NCBI RefSeq assembly: GCF_000154905.1
Contig: NZ_GG770539.1
Location: 4,256,853-4,298,165 of the forward strand
DNA: 41,313 nt
DNA from: Streptomyces sp. SPB074
GTDB taxonomy: Bacteria; Actinomycetota; Actinomycetes; Streptomycetales; Streptomycetaceae
Direction of reading: 5' to 3'
Within the stretch, counting starts at the first letter, position 1. The number at the start of each line of letters is the position of its first letter. Positions 16,108 through 23,790 of the stretch are shown here, piece by piece. The position numbers and the translations under genes were made by a program. The notes under the pieces are model-generated. The model saw nothing but the letters and a program-made list of their open reading frames with translations, was not told the origin of the DNA and did not search any database.

Positions 16108-17421
16108 GTGCTCACCGCGTTCGCCCGAGCGTTCAAAACGCCCGACCTGCGCAAGAAGCTGCTCTTCACGCTGGGCATCATCGTGATCTACCGGCTCGGT
16201 ACGCACGTACCGATCCCGGGGGTGAACTACAAGAACGTCCAGACCTGTATCGAGCAGGCCAACACCAACTCCGGCCTCTTCGGCCTGGTGAACCTGTTCA
16301 GTGGCGGGGCGCTGCTCCAGATCACCATCTTCGCGCTCGGGATTCTCCCCTACATCACGTCGAGCATCATTCTCCAGCTGCTCACCGTCGTGATCCCGCG
16401 ACTCGAAGCCCTCAAGAAGGAGGGCCAGTCCGGTACGGCGAAGATCACCCAGTACACCCGGTACCTGACCGTCGCCCTCGCGGTGCTCCAGGGCACCGGG
16501 CTCGTCGCGACCGCGCGCAGCGGCGCGATCTTCCAGGGCTGCTCGGTCGCCGGGGACATCGTCCCGGACCAGTCGATCTTCACGACGATCGTCATGGTGC
16601 TGACGATGACCGCCGGTACCGCCACCGTCATGTGGCTCGGTGAGCTGGTGACCGACCGCGGCATCGGCAACGGCATGTCGATCCTCATGTTCGTCTCGAT
16701 CGCGGCCGGTTTCCCCGGCTCGCTCTGGGCGATCAAGAAGGGCGGCGACCTCGCAGGCGGCTGGATCGAGTTCGGCACCGTGATCATCGTGGGCCTCATC
16801 ATGGTCGCCCTCGTGGTCTTCGTGGAGCAGGCCCAGCGCCGTATCCCGGTGCAGTACGCGAAGCGCATGATCGGCCGCCGCTCCTACGGGGGCACGTCCA
16901 CCTACATCCCGCTCAAGGTGAACCAGGCCGGCGTGATCCCTGTGATCTTCGCCTCCTCGCTCCTCTACATCCCGGCGCTGATCGTCCAGTTCACCGATTC
17001 GCAGGCGAGCTGGGCCACCTGGATCAGGGACAACCTGGCGGACACTTCCGCCTGGCCACACGTGGTGCTGTACTTCCTCCTGATCGTCTTCTTCGCCTTC
17101 TTCTACGTGGCCATCTCGTTCAACCCCGAAGAAGTCGCGGACAACATGAAGAAGTATGGTGGGTTCATCCCGGGCATCCGGGCTGGCCGACCGACCGCCG
17201 AGTACCTGAGTTACGTACTCAACCGGATCACCTGGCCGGGCTCGCTGTATCTGGGGCTGATCGCGCTGGTGCCGACGTTGGCACTCGCGGGCTTCGGGGC
17301 GAATTCCAACTTCCCGTTCGGCGGGACGAGCATCCTGATCATCGTGGGTGTGGGTCTGGAGACCGTGAAGCAGATCGAGAGCCAGCTCCAGCAGCGCAAC
17401 TACGAAGGGTTCCTCCGCTGA
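16108..17421 (+). CDS. secY: Preprotein translocase subunit SecY
   Basis: 437 aa from the GTG at 16108 with AGGAGG 5 nt upstream. Central channel of the Sec translocon, ten membrane helices. Recognisable parts are the cytoplasmic start MLTAFARAFKTPDLRKKLLF, the plug-side segment GLFGLVNLFSGGALLQITIF with LPYITSSIILQLL, the ribosome/SecA-binding loop ERRIPVQYAKRM-like (here QRRIPVQYAKRMIGRRSYGG), and the C-terminal loop FNPEEVADNMKKYGGFIPGI with RAGRPT. The TGA overlaps the adk ATG (CTGATG), so the two are translationally coupled. Confidence 0.98.
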   Translation: MLTAFARAFKTPDLRKKLLFTLGIIVIYRLGTHVPIPGVNYKNVQTCIEQANTNSGLFGLVNLFSGGALLQITIFALGILPYITSSIILQLLTVVIPRLEALKKEGQSGTAKITQYTRYLTVALAVLQGTGLVATARSGAIFQGCSVAGDIVPDQSIFTTIVMVLTMTAGTATVMWLGELVTDRGIGNGMSILMFVSIAAGFPGSLWAIKKGGDLAGGWIEFGTVIIVGLIMVALVVFVEQAQRRIPVQYAKRMIGRRSYGGTSTYIPLKVNQAGVIPVIFASSLLYIPALIVQFTDSQASWATWIRDNLADTSAWPHVVLYFLLIVFFAFFYVAISFNPEEVADNMKKYGGFIPGIRAGRPTAEYLSYVLNRITWPGSLYLGLIALVPTLALAGFGANSNFPFGGTSILIIVGVGLETVKQIESQLQQRNYEGFLR

Positions 17422-18068
17422 TGCGTATCGTCCTCGTCGGGCCGCCTGGGGCGGGCAAGGGAACGCAGGCCGCGTTCCTCGCCAAGAAGCTGTCGGTCCC
17501 GCACATCTCCACCGGAGACCTGTTCCGGGCGAACATCAGCCAGGGCACCGAACTGGGCAAGCGCGCGAAGTCCTACATGGACGCGGGCAACCTGGTTCCG
17601 GACGAGGTCACCATCGGGATGGCGAAGGACCGCATGGGGCAGGCGGACGCCGCGCACGGCTTCCTGCTCGACGGCTTCCCCCGCAACGTCGGCCAGGCCG
17701 AGGCGCTGGACGGCATCCTCAAGGAGTGGGGCGTCACGCTCGACGCGGTCCTGGACCTGGAGGTCCCCGAGGACGAGGTGGTCAAGCGCATCGCGGGCCG
17801 CCGCATCTGCCGCAACGACTCCAGTCACGTCTTCCACGTCACGTACAGCAAGCCGAAGCAGGAGGGCGTCTGCGACGTCTGCGGCGGCGAGCTGTACCAG
17901 CGGGACGACGACAAGGAGGAGACGGTCCGCAAGCGCCTGGAGGTCTACCACACGGAGACCGAGCCGATCATCGACTTCTACCGGGCGCAGGACCTCGTGA
18001 AGACGATCCCGGCGCTCGGCAAGGTGAACGAGGTCACCGAGCGGGCGCTGGCGGCGCTGGAGGGCTGA
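17421..18068 (+). CDS. adk: Adenylate kinase
   Basis: 215 aa, long form. It interconverts ATP + AMP and 2 ADP in the cytosol. P-loop GPPGAGKGTQ (8-17), AMP-binding segment HISTGDLFRANI, catalytic DGFPRN, and a large LID domain with cysteines at RRICRND and CDVCGG that can bind zinc. It follows secY with a one-base overlap, a pairing conserved in many bacteria. A 15-bp-stem hairpin lies between it and map. Confidence 0.98.
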   Translation: MRIVLVGPPGAGKGTQAAFLAKKLSVPHISTGDLFRANISQGTELGKRAKSYMDAGNLVPDEVTIGMAKDRMGQADAAHGFLLDGFPRNVGQAEALDGILKEWGVTLDAVLDLEVPEDEVVKRIAGRRICRNDSSHVFHVTYSKPKQEGVCDVCGGELYQRDDDKEETVRKRLEVYHTETEPIIDFYRAQDLVKTIPALGKVNEVTERALAALEG

Positions 18069-18107
18069 GGCCCGCCGGTGGCGCGCTGTCGCCGCCGCAC
18101 GTACGCG

Positions 18108-18142
18108 CTACGGCCGTGCCCCTTCGCGGGGTGCGGCCGTAG
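18108..18142 (+). terminator. Terminator between adk and map
   Basis: 15-nt arms CTACGGCCGTGCCCC (18108-18122) and GGGGTGCGGCCGTAG (18128-18142) pair throughout with two G-U pairs, loop TTCGC. It is followed by a few T/G bases (TGTTGTG), not a true U-run. It lies 40 bp after the adk stop. Confidence 0.75.
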
Positions 18143-18252
18143 TGTTGTGCACGGGGTGCGCGGCGCTCGCCGGGCATCGGCCCGTCCCCGCCGCCGGGCC
18201 CCTTCCCGTAAGAGTCCTTTCCCGTACCAGCAGAACAACAGGAGCCGTGAGC

Positions 18253-19095
18253 ATGGGCGTGGTCGAGATCAAGACCCCGGAGCAGATCGCGAAGATGCGT
18301 GAGGCGGGTCTGGTCGTCGCCGCCGTGCACCGCGCGACGCGCGAGGCCGCCGTGCCGGGTGCGACGACGCGCGACCTCGACCAGGTCGCGCGCAAGGTGC
18401 TCGCCGAGCACGGCGCGAAGCCGAACTTCCTCGGGTACGGGGGCTTCCCCGCGACGATCTGCACCTCGGTGAACGACGTCGTGGTGCACGGCATCCCGGA
18501 CGACGAGACGGTACTCAAGGACGGCGACCTCATCTCGATCGACGCCGGGGCGATCATCGACGGCTGGCACGGGGACGCGGCCTTCACGGCCTTCGTGGGC
18601 TCGGGTCACGCCCCGGAGCTGGTCGAGCTCTCCCGGGTGACCGAGGAGTCGATGTGGGCGGGGATCGCCGCGATGAAGCTCGGCAACCGGCTCGTGGACG
18701 TCTCGCGCGCGATCGAGACGTACATCCGCCGGCAGCCGAAGCCGGGCGGCGGCAAGTACGGGATCATCGAGGACTACGGCGGGCACGGCATCGGCACCGC
18801 GATGCACATGGAGCCGCACCTGCTGAACTACGTCGAGCGGCGGCGCGGCAAGGGCCCCAAGCTCGTGCCCGGCTTCTGCCTCGCGATCGAGCCGATGGTC
18901 TCGCTCGGCTCGCCCAGGACGGAGGTCCTGGAGGACGAGTGGACGGTGGAGACGACCGACCACTCGTGGTCCTCGCACTGGGAGCACTCGGTCGCTCTGA
19001 CCGCCGAGGGGCCGCTCGTGCTGACCGCCGAGGACGGCGGGAAGGCGAAGCTCGGAGCGATGGGGATCACCGTGGCCCCGGACCCGCTGGGCTGA
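18253..19095 (+). CDS. map: Methionine aminopeptidase, type I
   Basis: 280 aa from the ATG at 18253 (AGGAG 8 nt upstream; the GTG at 18247 is too close to it). It removes the initiator Met from nascent proteins. All five metal ligands are visible: D97 (SIDAG), D108 (WHGDAA), H178 (GGHGIG), E213 (AIEPM) and E244 (HWEHS), plus the substrate-binding His of VVVHG. It has its own leader after the adk terminator and is followed by a perfect 16-bp-stem terminator, so it is probably transcribed alone. Streptomycetes have further map paralogues. Confidence 0.97.
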   Translation: MGVVEIKTPEQIAKMREAGLVVAAVHRATREAAVPGATTRDLDQVARKVLAEHGAKPNFLGYGGFPATICTSVNDVVVHGIPDDETVLKDGDLISIDAGAIIDGWHGDAAFTAFVGSGHAPELVELSRVTEESMWAGIAAMKLGNRLVDVSRAIETYIRRQPKPGGGKYGIIEDYGGHGIGTAMHMEPHLLNYVERRRGKGPKLVPGFCLAIEPMVSLGSPRTEVLEDEWTVETTDHSWSSHWEHSVALTAEGPLVLTAEDGGKAKLGAMGITVAPDPLG

Positions 19096-19108
19096 CCTTT
19101 GTCCCCGA

Positions 19109-19146
19109 TCGCCGGACGGGCTGGAGAAAACCAGCCCGTCCGGCGA
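19109..19146 (+). terminator. Terminator after map (GCCGGACGGGCTGG type)
   Basis: Perfect 16-nt arms TCGCCGGACGGGCTGG (19109-19124) and CCAGCCCGTCCGGCGA (19131-19146), loop AGAAAA. The arm contains the motif GCGCCGGACGGGCTGG-like sequence that recurs in the rpoA-rplQ gap, a motif I recall as frequent in streptomycete intergenic DNA. Confidence 0.85.
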
Positions 19147-19188
19147 CTGCTGGTTAGAGGGGGCTCTCTCGTGGGCAGACATAGGCGA

Positions 19189-19218
19189 TTCGTGTTTCTT
19201 CGAGGGGTGACGTAGACT
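19189..19218 (+). promoter_or_regulatory. Candidate infA promoter
   Basis: TTCGTG (19189-19194) and TAGACT (19213-19218), 18-bp spacer, downstream of the map terminator. Transcription would start near 19225, giving a leader of about 68 nt before infA. Confidence 0.5.
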
Positions 19219-19292
19219 CGGTCGTCGGCTCTCGTGTATCGGCATGTCCGCGACACGGAGTCGGCCAAGGTAGTCGATTCGAAGGGCGAAGC

Positions 19293-19514
19293 GTGGCCAA
19301 GAAGCAAGGTGCCATCGAGATCGAGGGCACTGTCGTCGAGTCTCTGCCGAACGCGATGTTCAAGGTCGAGCTCCAGAACGGCCACCAGGTCCTGGCACAC
19401 ATCAGCGGCAAGATGCGTATGCACTACATCCGCATCCTCCCTGACGACCGGGTCGTGGTGGAGCTCTCTCCGTACGACCTGACGCGTGGCCGGATCGTCT
19501 ACCGGTACAAGTAG
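19293..19514 (+). CDS. infA: Translation initiation factor IF-1
   Basis: 73 aa from the GTG at 19293, GAAGGGCGAA upstream. S1-like OB-fold protein that occupies the A site during initiation. [40 protein letters not shown] and [17 protein letters not shown] are near-universal in the family. Followed by rpmJ after 63 bp. Confidence 0.98.
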   Translation: MAKKQGAIEIEGTVVESLPNAMFKVELQNGHQVLAHISGKMRMHYIRILPDDRVVVELSPYDLTRGRIVYRYK

Positions 19515-19577
19515 ATCTGCCCTCGCCCGCCCCCCGGCTCCCGTGGAGCGGGCACTGACCCGGAGAACCTCACCGCA

Positions 19578-19691
19578 ATGAAGGTCAAGCCGAGCGTCAA
19601 GAAGATCTGCGACAAGTGCAGGGTGATCCGCCGTCACGGCCGGGTCATGGTCATCTGCGACAACCCGCGCCACAAGCAGCGCCAGGGCTGA
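19578..19691 (+). CDS. rpmJ: 50S ribosomal protein L36, zinc-binding form
   Basis: 37 aa. Sequence starts [20 protein letters not shown]. Zinc ribbon formed by CDKC (11-14), the later Cys of VICDN and the His of PRHKQ, the C+ form. L36 is the smallest 50S protein and is late-assembling. It is co-transcribed with infA, and lies ahead of the alpha operon leader. Confidence 0.97.
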   Translation: MKVKPSVKKICDKCRVIRRHGRVMVICDNPRHKQRQG

Positions 19692-19716
19692 CCCAGATCC
19701 CTCCCCGCGTTCGCAG

Positions 19717-19745
19717 TTCTCTCGCGTGACGTAGCAAAGTACATA
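19717..19745 (+). promoter_or_regulatory. Candidate alpha-operon (rpsM) promoter
   Basis: TTCTCT (19717-19722) and TACATA (19740-19745), 17-bp spacer, in the 226-bp gap before rpsM. A TATACG immediately follows as an alternative -10. The adjoining sequence looks like the AT-richest patch of the region. Leader would be about 165 nt. Confidence 0.4.
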
Positions 19746-19810
19746 TACGCAGGACCCGTCCCTCTTCTTCGCGCCCATGGAGTGATCCATCGGTCCGAGG
19801 AGGGCGACAC

Positions 19811-19862
19811 CCCCGGCGCGGAGGCCGGGGACCCAGTCCGTACCAGGCCCATATGGGGGCCT
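19811..19862 (+). promoter_or_regulatory. Tandem hairpins in the rpsM leader
   Basis: First stem CCCCGGC (19811-19817) with GCCGGGG (19824-19830). Second stem AGGCCC (19845-19850) with GGGCCT (19857-19862), whose core CCCATATGGG is itself palindromic. Located 56-107 nt before rpsM, where an S4- or S13-type autogenous site could be; not matched to a known structure. Confidence 0.45.
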
Positions 19863-19917
19863 CGGCGGTTGGGAGCGGTGCTGCGGCAGACCTCCGAAGC
19901 ATTCACAGGAGCCTTGA

Positions 19918-20298
19918 ATGGCACGCCTTGAAGGTGTGGACCTCCCGCGCGAAAAGCGCGTCGAGGTCGCCCTCACGTACGTGTTCGGTATCGGCCGGAC
20001 GCTGTCCAAGCAGACGCTGGCCGCGACCGGTGTCGACCCCAACACCCGCGTCCGCGACCTTGCCGAGGAAGACCTCGTCAAGATCCGCGAGTACGTGGAC
20101 GCCAACATCCAGACCGAGGGTGACCTCCGTCGCGAGATCCAGGCCGACATCCGCCGCAAGGTCGAGATCGGCTGCTACCAGGGTCTTCGCCACCGTCGCG
20201 GCCTGCCCGTCCACGGCCAGCGCACCAGCACGAACGCCCGTACCCGCAAGGGCCCGCGTCGCGCGATCGCCGGCAAGAAGAAGCCGGGCAAGAAGTAG
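19918..20298 (+). CDS. rpsM: 30S ribosomal protein S13
   Basis: 126 aa. S13 is in the 30S head and contacts P-site tRNA and L5. N-terminus [20 protein letters not shown], helix-hairpin-helix [17 protein letters not shown], and the basic tail [20 protein letters not shown]. First gene of the alpha operon; AGGAG lies 6-10 nt before the ATG. rpsK follows after 68 bp. Confidence 0.98.
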   Translation: MARLEGVDLPREKRVEVALTYVFGIGRTLSKQTLAATGVDPNTRVRDLAEEDLVKIREYVDANIQTEGDLRREIQADIRRKVEIGCYQGLRHRRGLPVHGQRTSTNARTRKGPRRAIAGKKKPGKK

Positions 20299-20366
20299 TC
20301 CTCAGCAGTCGACCGTCGATCGACAGCGTCGCGCTGTAGGACCGACCACCTCCACGGGAGTAATAC

Positions 20367-20771
20367 ATGCCTCCGAAGGGCCGTCAGGGCGCTACCAAGA
20401 AGGTGCGCCGCAAGGAAAAGAAGAACGTCGCTCACGGGCACGCCCACATCAAGAGCACGTTCAACAACACGATCATCTCGATCACCGACCCGACCGGGAA
20501 CGTGATCTCCTGGGCCTCCGCCGGCCACGTCGGCTTCAAGGGCTCGCGCAAGTCCACCCCCTTCGCCGCGCAGATGGCCGCCGAGTCGGCCGCCCGCCGC
20601 GCGCAGGAGCACGGGATGCGCAAGGTCGACGTCTTCGTCAAGGGTCCCGGCTCCGGCCGTGAGACCGCGATCCGCTCGCTCCAGGCCACCGGCCTGGAGG
20701 TCGGCTCGATCCAGGACGTCACCCCCACGCCGCACAACGGCTGCCGTCCGCCCAAGCGCCGCCGCGTTTGA
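20367..20771 (+). CDS. rpsK: 30S ribosomal protein S11
   Basis: 134 aa. S11 is on the 30S platform near the E site. Motifs: basic N-terminus [40 protein letters not shown] and the C-terminal [17 protein letters not shown]. In many bacteria rpsD follows; here a 142-bp gap with two hairpins leads directly to rpoA, as is normal for Streptomyces. Confidence 0.98.
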   Translation: MPPKGRQGATKKVRRKEKKNVAHGHAHIKSTFNNTIISITDPTGNVISWASAGHVGFKGSRKSTPFAAQMAAESAARRAQEHGMRKVDVFVKGPGSGRETAIRSLQATGLEVGSIQDVTPTPHNGCRPPKRRRV

Positions 20772-20779
20772 GTCGACTC

Positions 20780-20798
20780 CCGGGACCGCCGGTCCCGG
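20780..20798 (+). terminator. Hairpin after rpsK
   Basis: CCGGGACC (20780-20787) and GGTCCCGG (20791-20798) pair perfectly with a 3-nt loop, 8 bp after the rpsK stop. No U-run. Confidence 0.5.
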
Positions 20799-20815
20799 TT
20801 CGCCGTGAGGTGGTG

Positions 20816-20853
20816 CCGTACGGCCCCGGGGTGCACGCCCCTGGGCCGTACGG
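20816..20853 (+). terminator. Large hairpin before rpoA
   Basis: 16-nt arms CCGTACGGCCCCGGGG (20816-20831) and CCCCTGGGCCGTACGG (20838-20853) pair with one mismatch, loop TGCACG. With the preceding hairpin it could partly terminate or cleave the transcript between the S13/S11 genes and rpoA. rpoA starts 60 bp later. Confidence 0.6.
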
Positions 20854-20913
20854 CCGCCTCCGGCCCCCGTAGGGCGTCAAATAGTGGTCGCCCGCGACAG
20901 AAGGAATACGCAC

Positions 20914-21936
20914 ATGCTGATCGCTCAGCGTCCGTCGCTGACCGAAGAGGTCGTCGACGAGTTCCGCTCGCGGTTCGTCATCGAGCCGCTGGAGCCGGGC
21001 TTCGGTTACACCCTCGGCAACTCCCTGCGCCGCACGCTCCTCTCCTCGATCCCGGGTGCCGCCGTCACCTCGATCCGGATCGACGGCGTCCTGCACGAGT
21101 TCACCACCGTGCCGGGTGTCAAGGAGGACGTGACCGACCTCATCCTCAACATCAAGCAGCTCGTCGTCTCCTCGGAGCACGACGAGCCCGTCGTGATGTA
21201 CCTGCGCAAGCAGGGCCCGGGTGTCGTCACCGCCGCCGACATCGCGCCCCCGGCCGGTGTCGAGGTGCACAACCCCGACCTCGTGCTCGCCACGCTCAAC
21301 GCCAAGGGCAAGCTGGAGCTGGAGCTGACCGTCGAGCGCGGTCGCGGCTACGTCTCCGCCGTCCAGAACAAGCAGGCGGGCCAGGAGATCGGCCGTATCC
21401 CGGTCGACTCGATCTACTCGCCGGTGCTCAAGGTCACGTACAAGGTCGAGGCGACCCGTGTCGAGCAGCGCACCGACTTCGACAAGCTCATCGTCGACGT
21501 CGAGACCAAGCAGGCCATGCGGCCCCGTGACGCCATGGCGTCCGCGGGCAAGACGCTGGTCGAGCTCTTCGGCCTCGCGCGTGAGCTGAACGTCGACGCC
21601 GAGGGCATCGACATGGGCCCGTCCCCGACGGACGCCGCGCTCGCCGCCGATCTCGCGCTCCCGATCGAGGAGCTGGAGCTGACGGTCCGCTCGTACAACT
21701 GCCTCAAGCGCGAGGGCATCCACTCGGTGGGCGAGCTGGTGGCCCGCTCCGAGGCGGACCTGCTCGACATCCGCAACTTCGGCGCCAAGTCGATCGACGA
21801 GGTCAAGGCGAAGCTCGCGGGCATGGGCCTCGCGCTCAAGGACTCGCCTCCCGGCTTCGACCCGACGTCGGCCGCCGACACCTTCGGCGCGGACGACGAC
21901 GCGGACGCGGGGTTCGTGGAGACCGAGCAGTACTGA
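20914..21936 (+). CDS. rpoA: DNA-directed RNA polymerase alpha subunit
   Basis: 340 aa from the ATG at 20914 (AGAAGGAA upstream); [20 protein letters not shown] is the actinobacterial N-terminus. The alpha-NTD dimerises and holds beta/beta' (residues about 1-230, with [20 protein letters not shown]). A linker leads to the alpha-CTD (about 245-310, [20 protein letters not shown] and [16 protein letters not shown]) that binds UP elements and activators. An acidic tail ([15 protein letters not shown]) ends the protein. A 342-bp repeat-bearing gap separates it from rplQ. Confidence 0.98.
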   Translation: MLIAQRPSLTEEVVDEFRSRFVIEPLEPGFGYTLGNSLRRTLLSSIPGAAVTSIRIDGVLHEFTTVPGVKEDVTDLILNIKQLVVSSEHDEPVVMYLRKQGPGVVTAADIAPPAGVEVHNPDLVLATLNAKGKLELELTVERGRGYVSAVQNKQAGQEIGRIPVDSIYSPVLKVTYKVEATRVEQRTDFDKLIVDVETKQAMRPRDAMASAGKTLVELFGLARELNVDAEGIDMGPSPTDAALAADLALPIEELELTVRSYNCLKREGIHSVGELVARSEADLLDIRNFGAKSIDEVKAKLAGMGLALKDSPPGFDPTSAADTFGADDDADAGFVETEQY

Positions 21937-22278
21937 GTTCCGCGGGGCGGGGGCGGGGTTTCTGATCTCGCCTCCGGCTCGGGGTCCTCAAGCGCCGGAC
22001 CGGCTGGGTTCTGTTCGGTGGGGCGCCGGGTGCGGGTGCGTGATCGCGCTTCGCGCCTGTCCTCAAGCGCCGGACGGGCTGGGTTTTGCTCGGCGGGACG
22101 TCGGGTGCGGGTGTGCTTTTGCGCTTCGCGCTCGTTCTCAAGCGCCGGACGGGCTGGAATTTTTCCCGCCCGTGCCGGATTCCGGACTTCGGGCCGGATC
22201 TCCGTCGGGGGGTCTCCTCCGCGCGGACACTGTCGTCGGTACCTCGTACGGCCGGCGCAGACACATTAGGAGTTGGAT
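21937..22278. other. 342-bp gene-free region between rpoA and rplQ
   Basis: No credible gene. Most of it (21985-22160) is a 75-bp-period tandem repeat containing a streptomycete-type intergenic motif; the rest is GC-rich leader ending in AGGAG before rplQ. An array of this kind inside an operon is unusual. Whether rplQ is still transcribed from upstream is not visible. Confidence 0.6.
21985..22160 (+). repeat. 75-bp tandem repeat array, 2.3 copies
   Basis: The 26-nt segment beginning TCCTCAAGCGCCGGACSGGC (S = C or G) recurs at 21985-22010, 22060-22085 and 22135-22160, exactly 75 bp apart. The rest of each unit is also alike: a TTCTGTTCGG/TTTTGCTCGG stretch, CGGGTGCGGGTG, and GCGCTTCGCGC, which can fold as a small hairpin. 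Units differ by scattered substitutions and small compensating indels, so the array is not brand new. The same GCCGGACGGGCTGG core forms the map terminator at 19109. Confidence 0.85.
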
Positions 22279-22740
22279 ATGCCCAGGCCCACCAAGGGTG
22301 CTCGTCTCGGCGGCGGTGCCGCGCACGAGAAGCTGCTGCTCGCGAACCTCGCGAAGGCGCTGTTCGAGCACGGCAAGATCACCACGACCGAGGCGAAGGC
22401 GCGGCGGCTGCGGCCCTACGCCGAGCGACTGGTGACCAAGGCGAAGAAGGGCGACCTTCACAACCGCCGCCAGGTCCTCCAGGTCATCACCGACAAGAGC
22501 GTCGTCCACACGCTCTTCACGGAGATCGGCCCGCGTTACGAGAACCGTCCGGGTGGCTACACCCGTATCACCAAGATCGGCAACCGCCGGGGCGACAACG
22601 CGCCCATGGCGGTCATCGAGCTGGTGGAGGCCCTGACCGTGGCCCAGCAGGCCACCGGTGAGGCCGAGGCCGCGACGAAGCGCGCGGTCAAGGAGGACGA
22701 GGCGAAGGCCGAGTCCACCGAGGAGTCGAAGGACGCCTGA
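22279..22740 (+). CDS. rplQ: 50S ribosomal protein L17
   Basis: 153 aa from the ATG at 22279 (AGGAG 6 nt upstream; a TTG two codons earlier is ignored). Core [40 protein letters not shown] and [20 protein letters not shown] are canonical. After about residue 120 there is a charged Ala/Glu/Lys tail of some 30 residues, usual in actinobacteria. L17 lies at the base of the exit tunnel. Followed by a terminator and truA. Confidence 0.97.
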   Translation: MPRPTKGARLGGGAAHEKLLLANLAKALFEHGKITTTEAKARRLRPYAERLVTKAKKGDLHNRRQVLQVITDKSVVHTLFTEIGPRYENRPGGYTRITKIGNRRGDNAPMAVIELVEALTVAQQATGEAEAATKRAVKEDEAKAESTEESKDA

Positions 22741-22761
22741 GTCCGCGAGGACTCGAACCGA

Positions 22762-22795
22762 CAGCGGGCCCGTCCCTCCGGGGGCGGGCCCGCTG
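22762..22795 (+). terminator. Terminator after rplQ
   Basis: 15-nt arms CAGCGGGCCCGTCCC (22762-22776) and GGGGCGGGCCCGCTG (22781-22795) pair with one G-U, loop TCCG. It lies 21 bp after rplQ and 26 bp before truA, so it may attenuate rather than block read-through. Confidence 0.75.
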
Positions 22796-22821
22796 CCGTA
22801 CCACAGAGAGGGAGGGCGGCC

Positions 22822-23676
22822 GTGCGGCTGCGGCTGGACCTGAGTTACGACGGCACGGAGTTCCACGGCTGGGCCAGGCAGCCCGCCGGGCGGCGCACCG
22901 TGCAGGAGACGCTGGAGGAGGCGCTGCGCGTCGTGACGCGCGCGCCGGAACCGTACGAGCTGACCGTCGCGGGGCGCACCGATGCCGGGGTGCACGCGCG
23001 CGGGCAGGTCGCCCACGTCGAAATGGCGGACGAGGTGTGGGCCGAGCATGGCGAGAAGCTGCTCAAGCGGCTCGCCGGGCGGCTGCCCAAGGACGTCCGG
23101 GTGTGGCGTGTGGCGCCCGCGCCCGAGGGCTTCGACGCCCGGTTCTCGGCGATCTGGCGGCGCTACGCGTACCGCGTCGCCGACCAGCCGGGCGGCGCGG
23201 ACCCGCTGCTGCGCGGGCACGTGCTGTGGCACGACAGGCCGCTCGACATCGACGCGATGAACGAGGCGGCCGAAGGGCTGCTCGGGGAGCACGACTTCGC
23301 CGCGTACTGCAAGAAGCGCGAGGGCGCGACGACCATCCGCGAGATGCAGCGGCTCTTCTGGACCCGGCGCGCGGACGGTGTCCTGGAGGCGACCGTGCGC
23401 GCGGACGCCTTCTGCCACAACATGGTGCGCTCGCTCGTCGGCGCGCTGCTCTTCGTCGGGGACGGGCACCGGCCGCCGTCCTGGCCGGCGAAGGTGCTCG
23501 CGGCCGGGGTGCGGGACTCGGCGGTGCACGTCGTACGGCCCGTGGGGCTCACGCTGGAGGAGGTCGGGTACCCGGCCGACGCGCTCCTCGCGGCGCGCAG
23601 CGCCGAGGCGCGGAACATGCGCACCCTCAAGACGGCGGCCGGCAACCCGCCCAAGGAGTGCGGAGGTTGTGACTGA
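22822..23676 (+). CDS. truA: tRNA pseudouridine(38-40) synthase TruA
   Basis: 284 aa from the GTG at 22822, GAGAGGGAGGG upstream. It isomerises uridines 38-40 in the anticodon arm of many tRNAs. N-terminal [20 protein letters not shown], the catalytic aspartate D54 in GRTDAGVHA, and later [20 protein letters not shown] are the family signatures. The C-terminal 25 residues, ending in [15 protein letters not shown] with two cysteines, extend slightly beyond the core. It follows rplQ, a common actinobacterial order. Confidence 0.96.
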   Translation: MRLRLDLSYDGTEFHGWARQPAGRRTVQETLEEALRVVTRAPEPYELTVAGRTDAGVHARGQVAHVEMADEVWAEHGEKLLKRLAGRLPKDVRVWRVAPAPEGFDARFSAIWRRYAYRVADQPGGADPLLRGHVLWHDRPLDIDAMNEAAEGLLGEHDFAAYCKKREGATTIREMQRLFWTRRADGVLEATVRADAFCHNMVRSLVGALLFVGDGHRPPSWPAKVLAAGVRDSAVHVVRPVGLTLEEVGYPADALLAARSAEARNMRTLKTAAGNPPKECGGCD

Positions 23677-23688
23677 GCCGGGGGACGC

Positions 23689-23718
23689 TTGACCTCGCGG
23701 CCGCCCGGCTCGTATATG
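23689..23718 (+). promoter_or_regulatory. Candidate promoter of the glycosyltransferase operon
   Basis: TTGACC (23689-23694) and TATATG (23713-23718), 18-bp spacer, close to consensus for a housekeeping sigma factor. Start near 23725. The leader before the GT2 gene contains nested inverted repeats (GAACTC 23724-23729 with GAGTTC 23759-23764; CGGC 23747-23750 with GCCG 23753-23756). Confidence 0.55.
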
Positions 23719-23790
23719 CTCGCGAACTCCGGGTGAGTCCTTCGAACGGCTTGCCGAAGAGTTCGGGGTCCTCGGGGCCCGGGGGTTTGT

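Noticed and set aside
20772..20913. Deletion of rpsD from the alpha operon
   Set aside because: Absence of rpsD here is the normal Streptomyces arrangement; the gene is elsewhere in the chromosome.
21985..22160. CRISPR-like array with 26-bp repeats and 49-bp spacers
   Set aside because: The 'spacers' are similar to each other, so it is a 75-bp tandem repeat.
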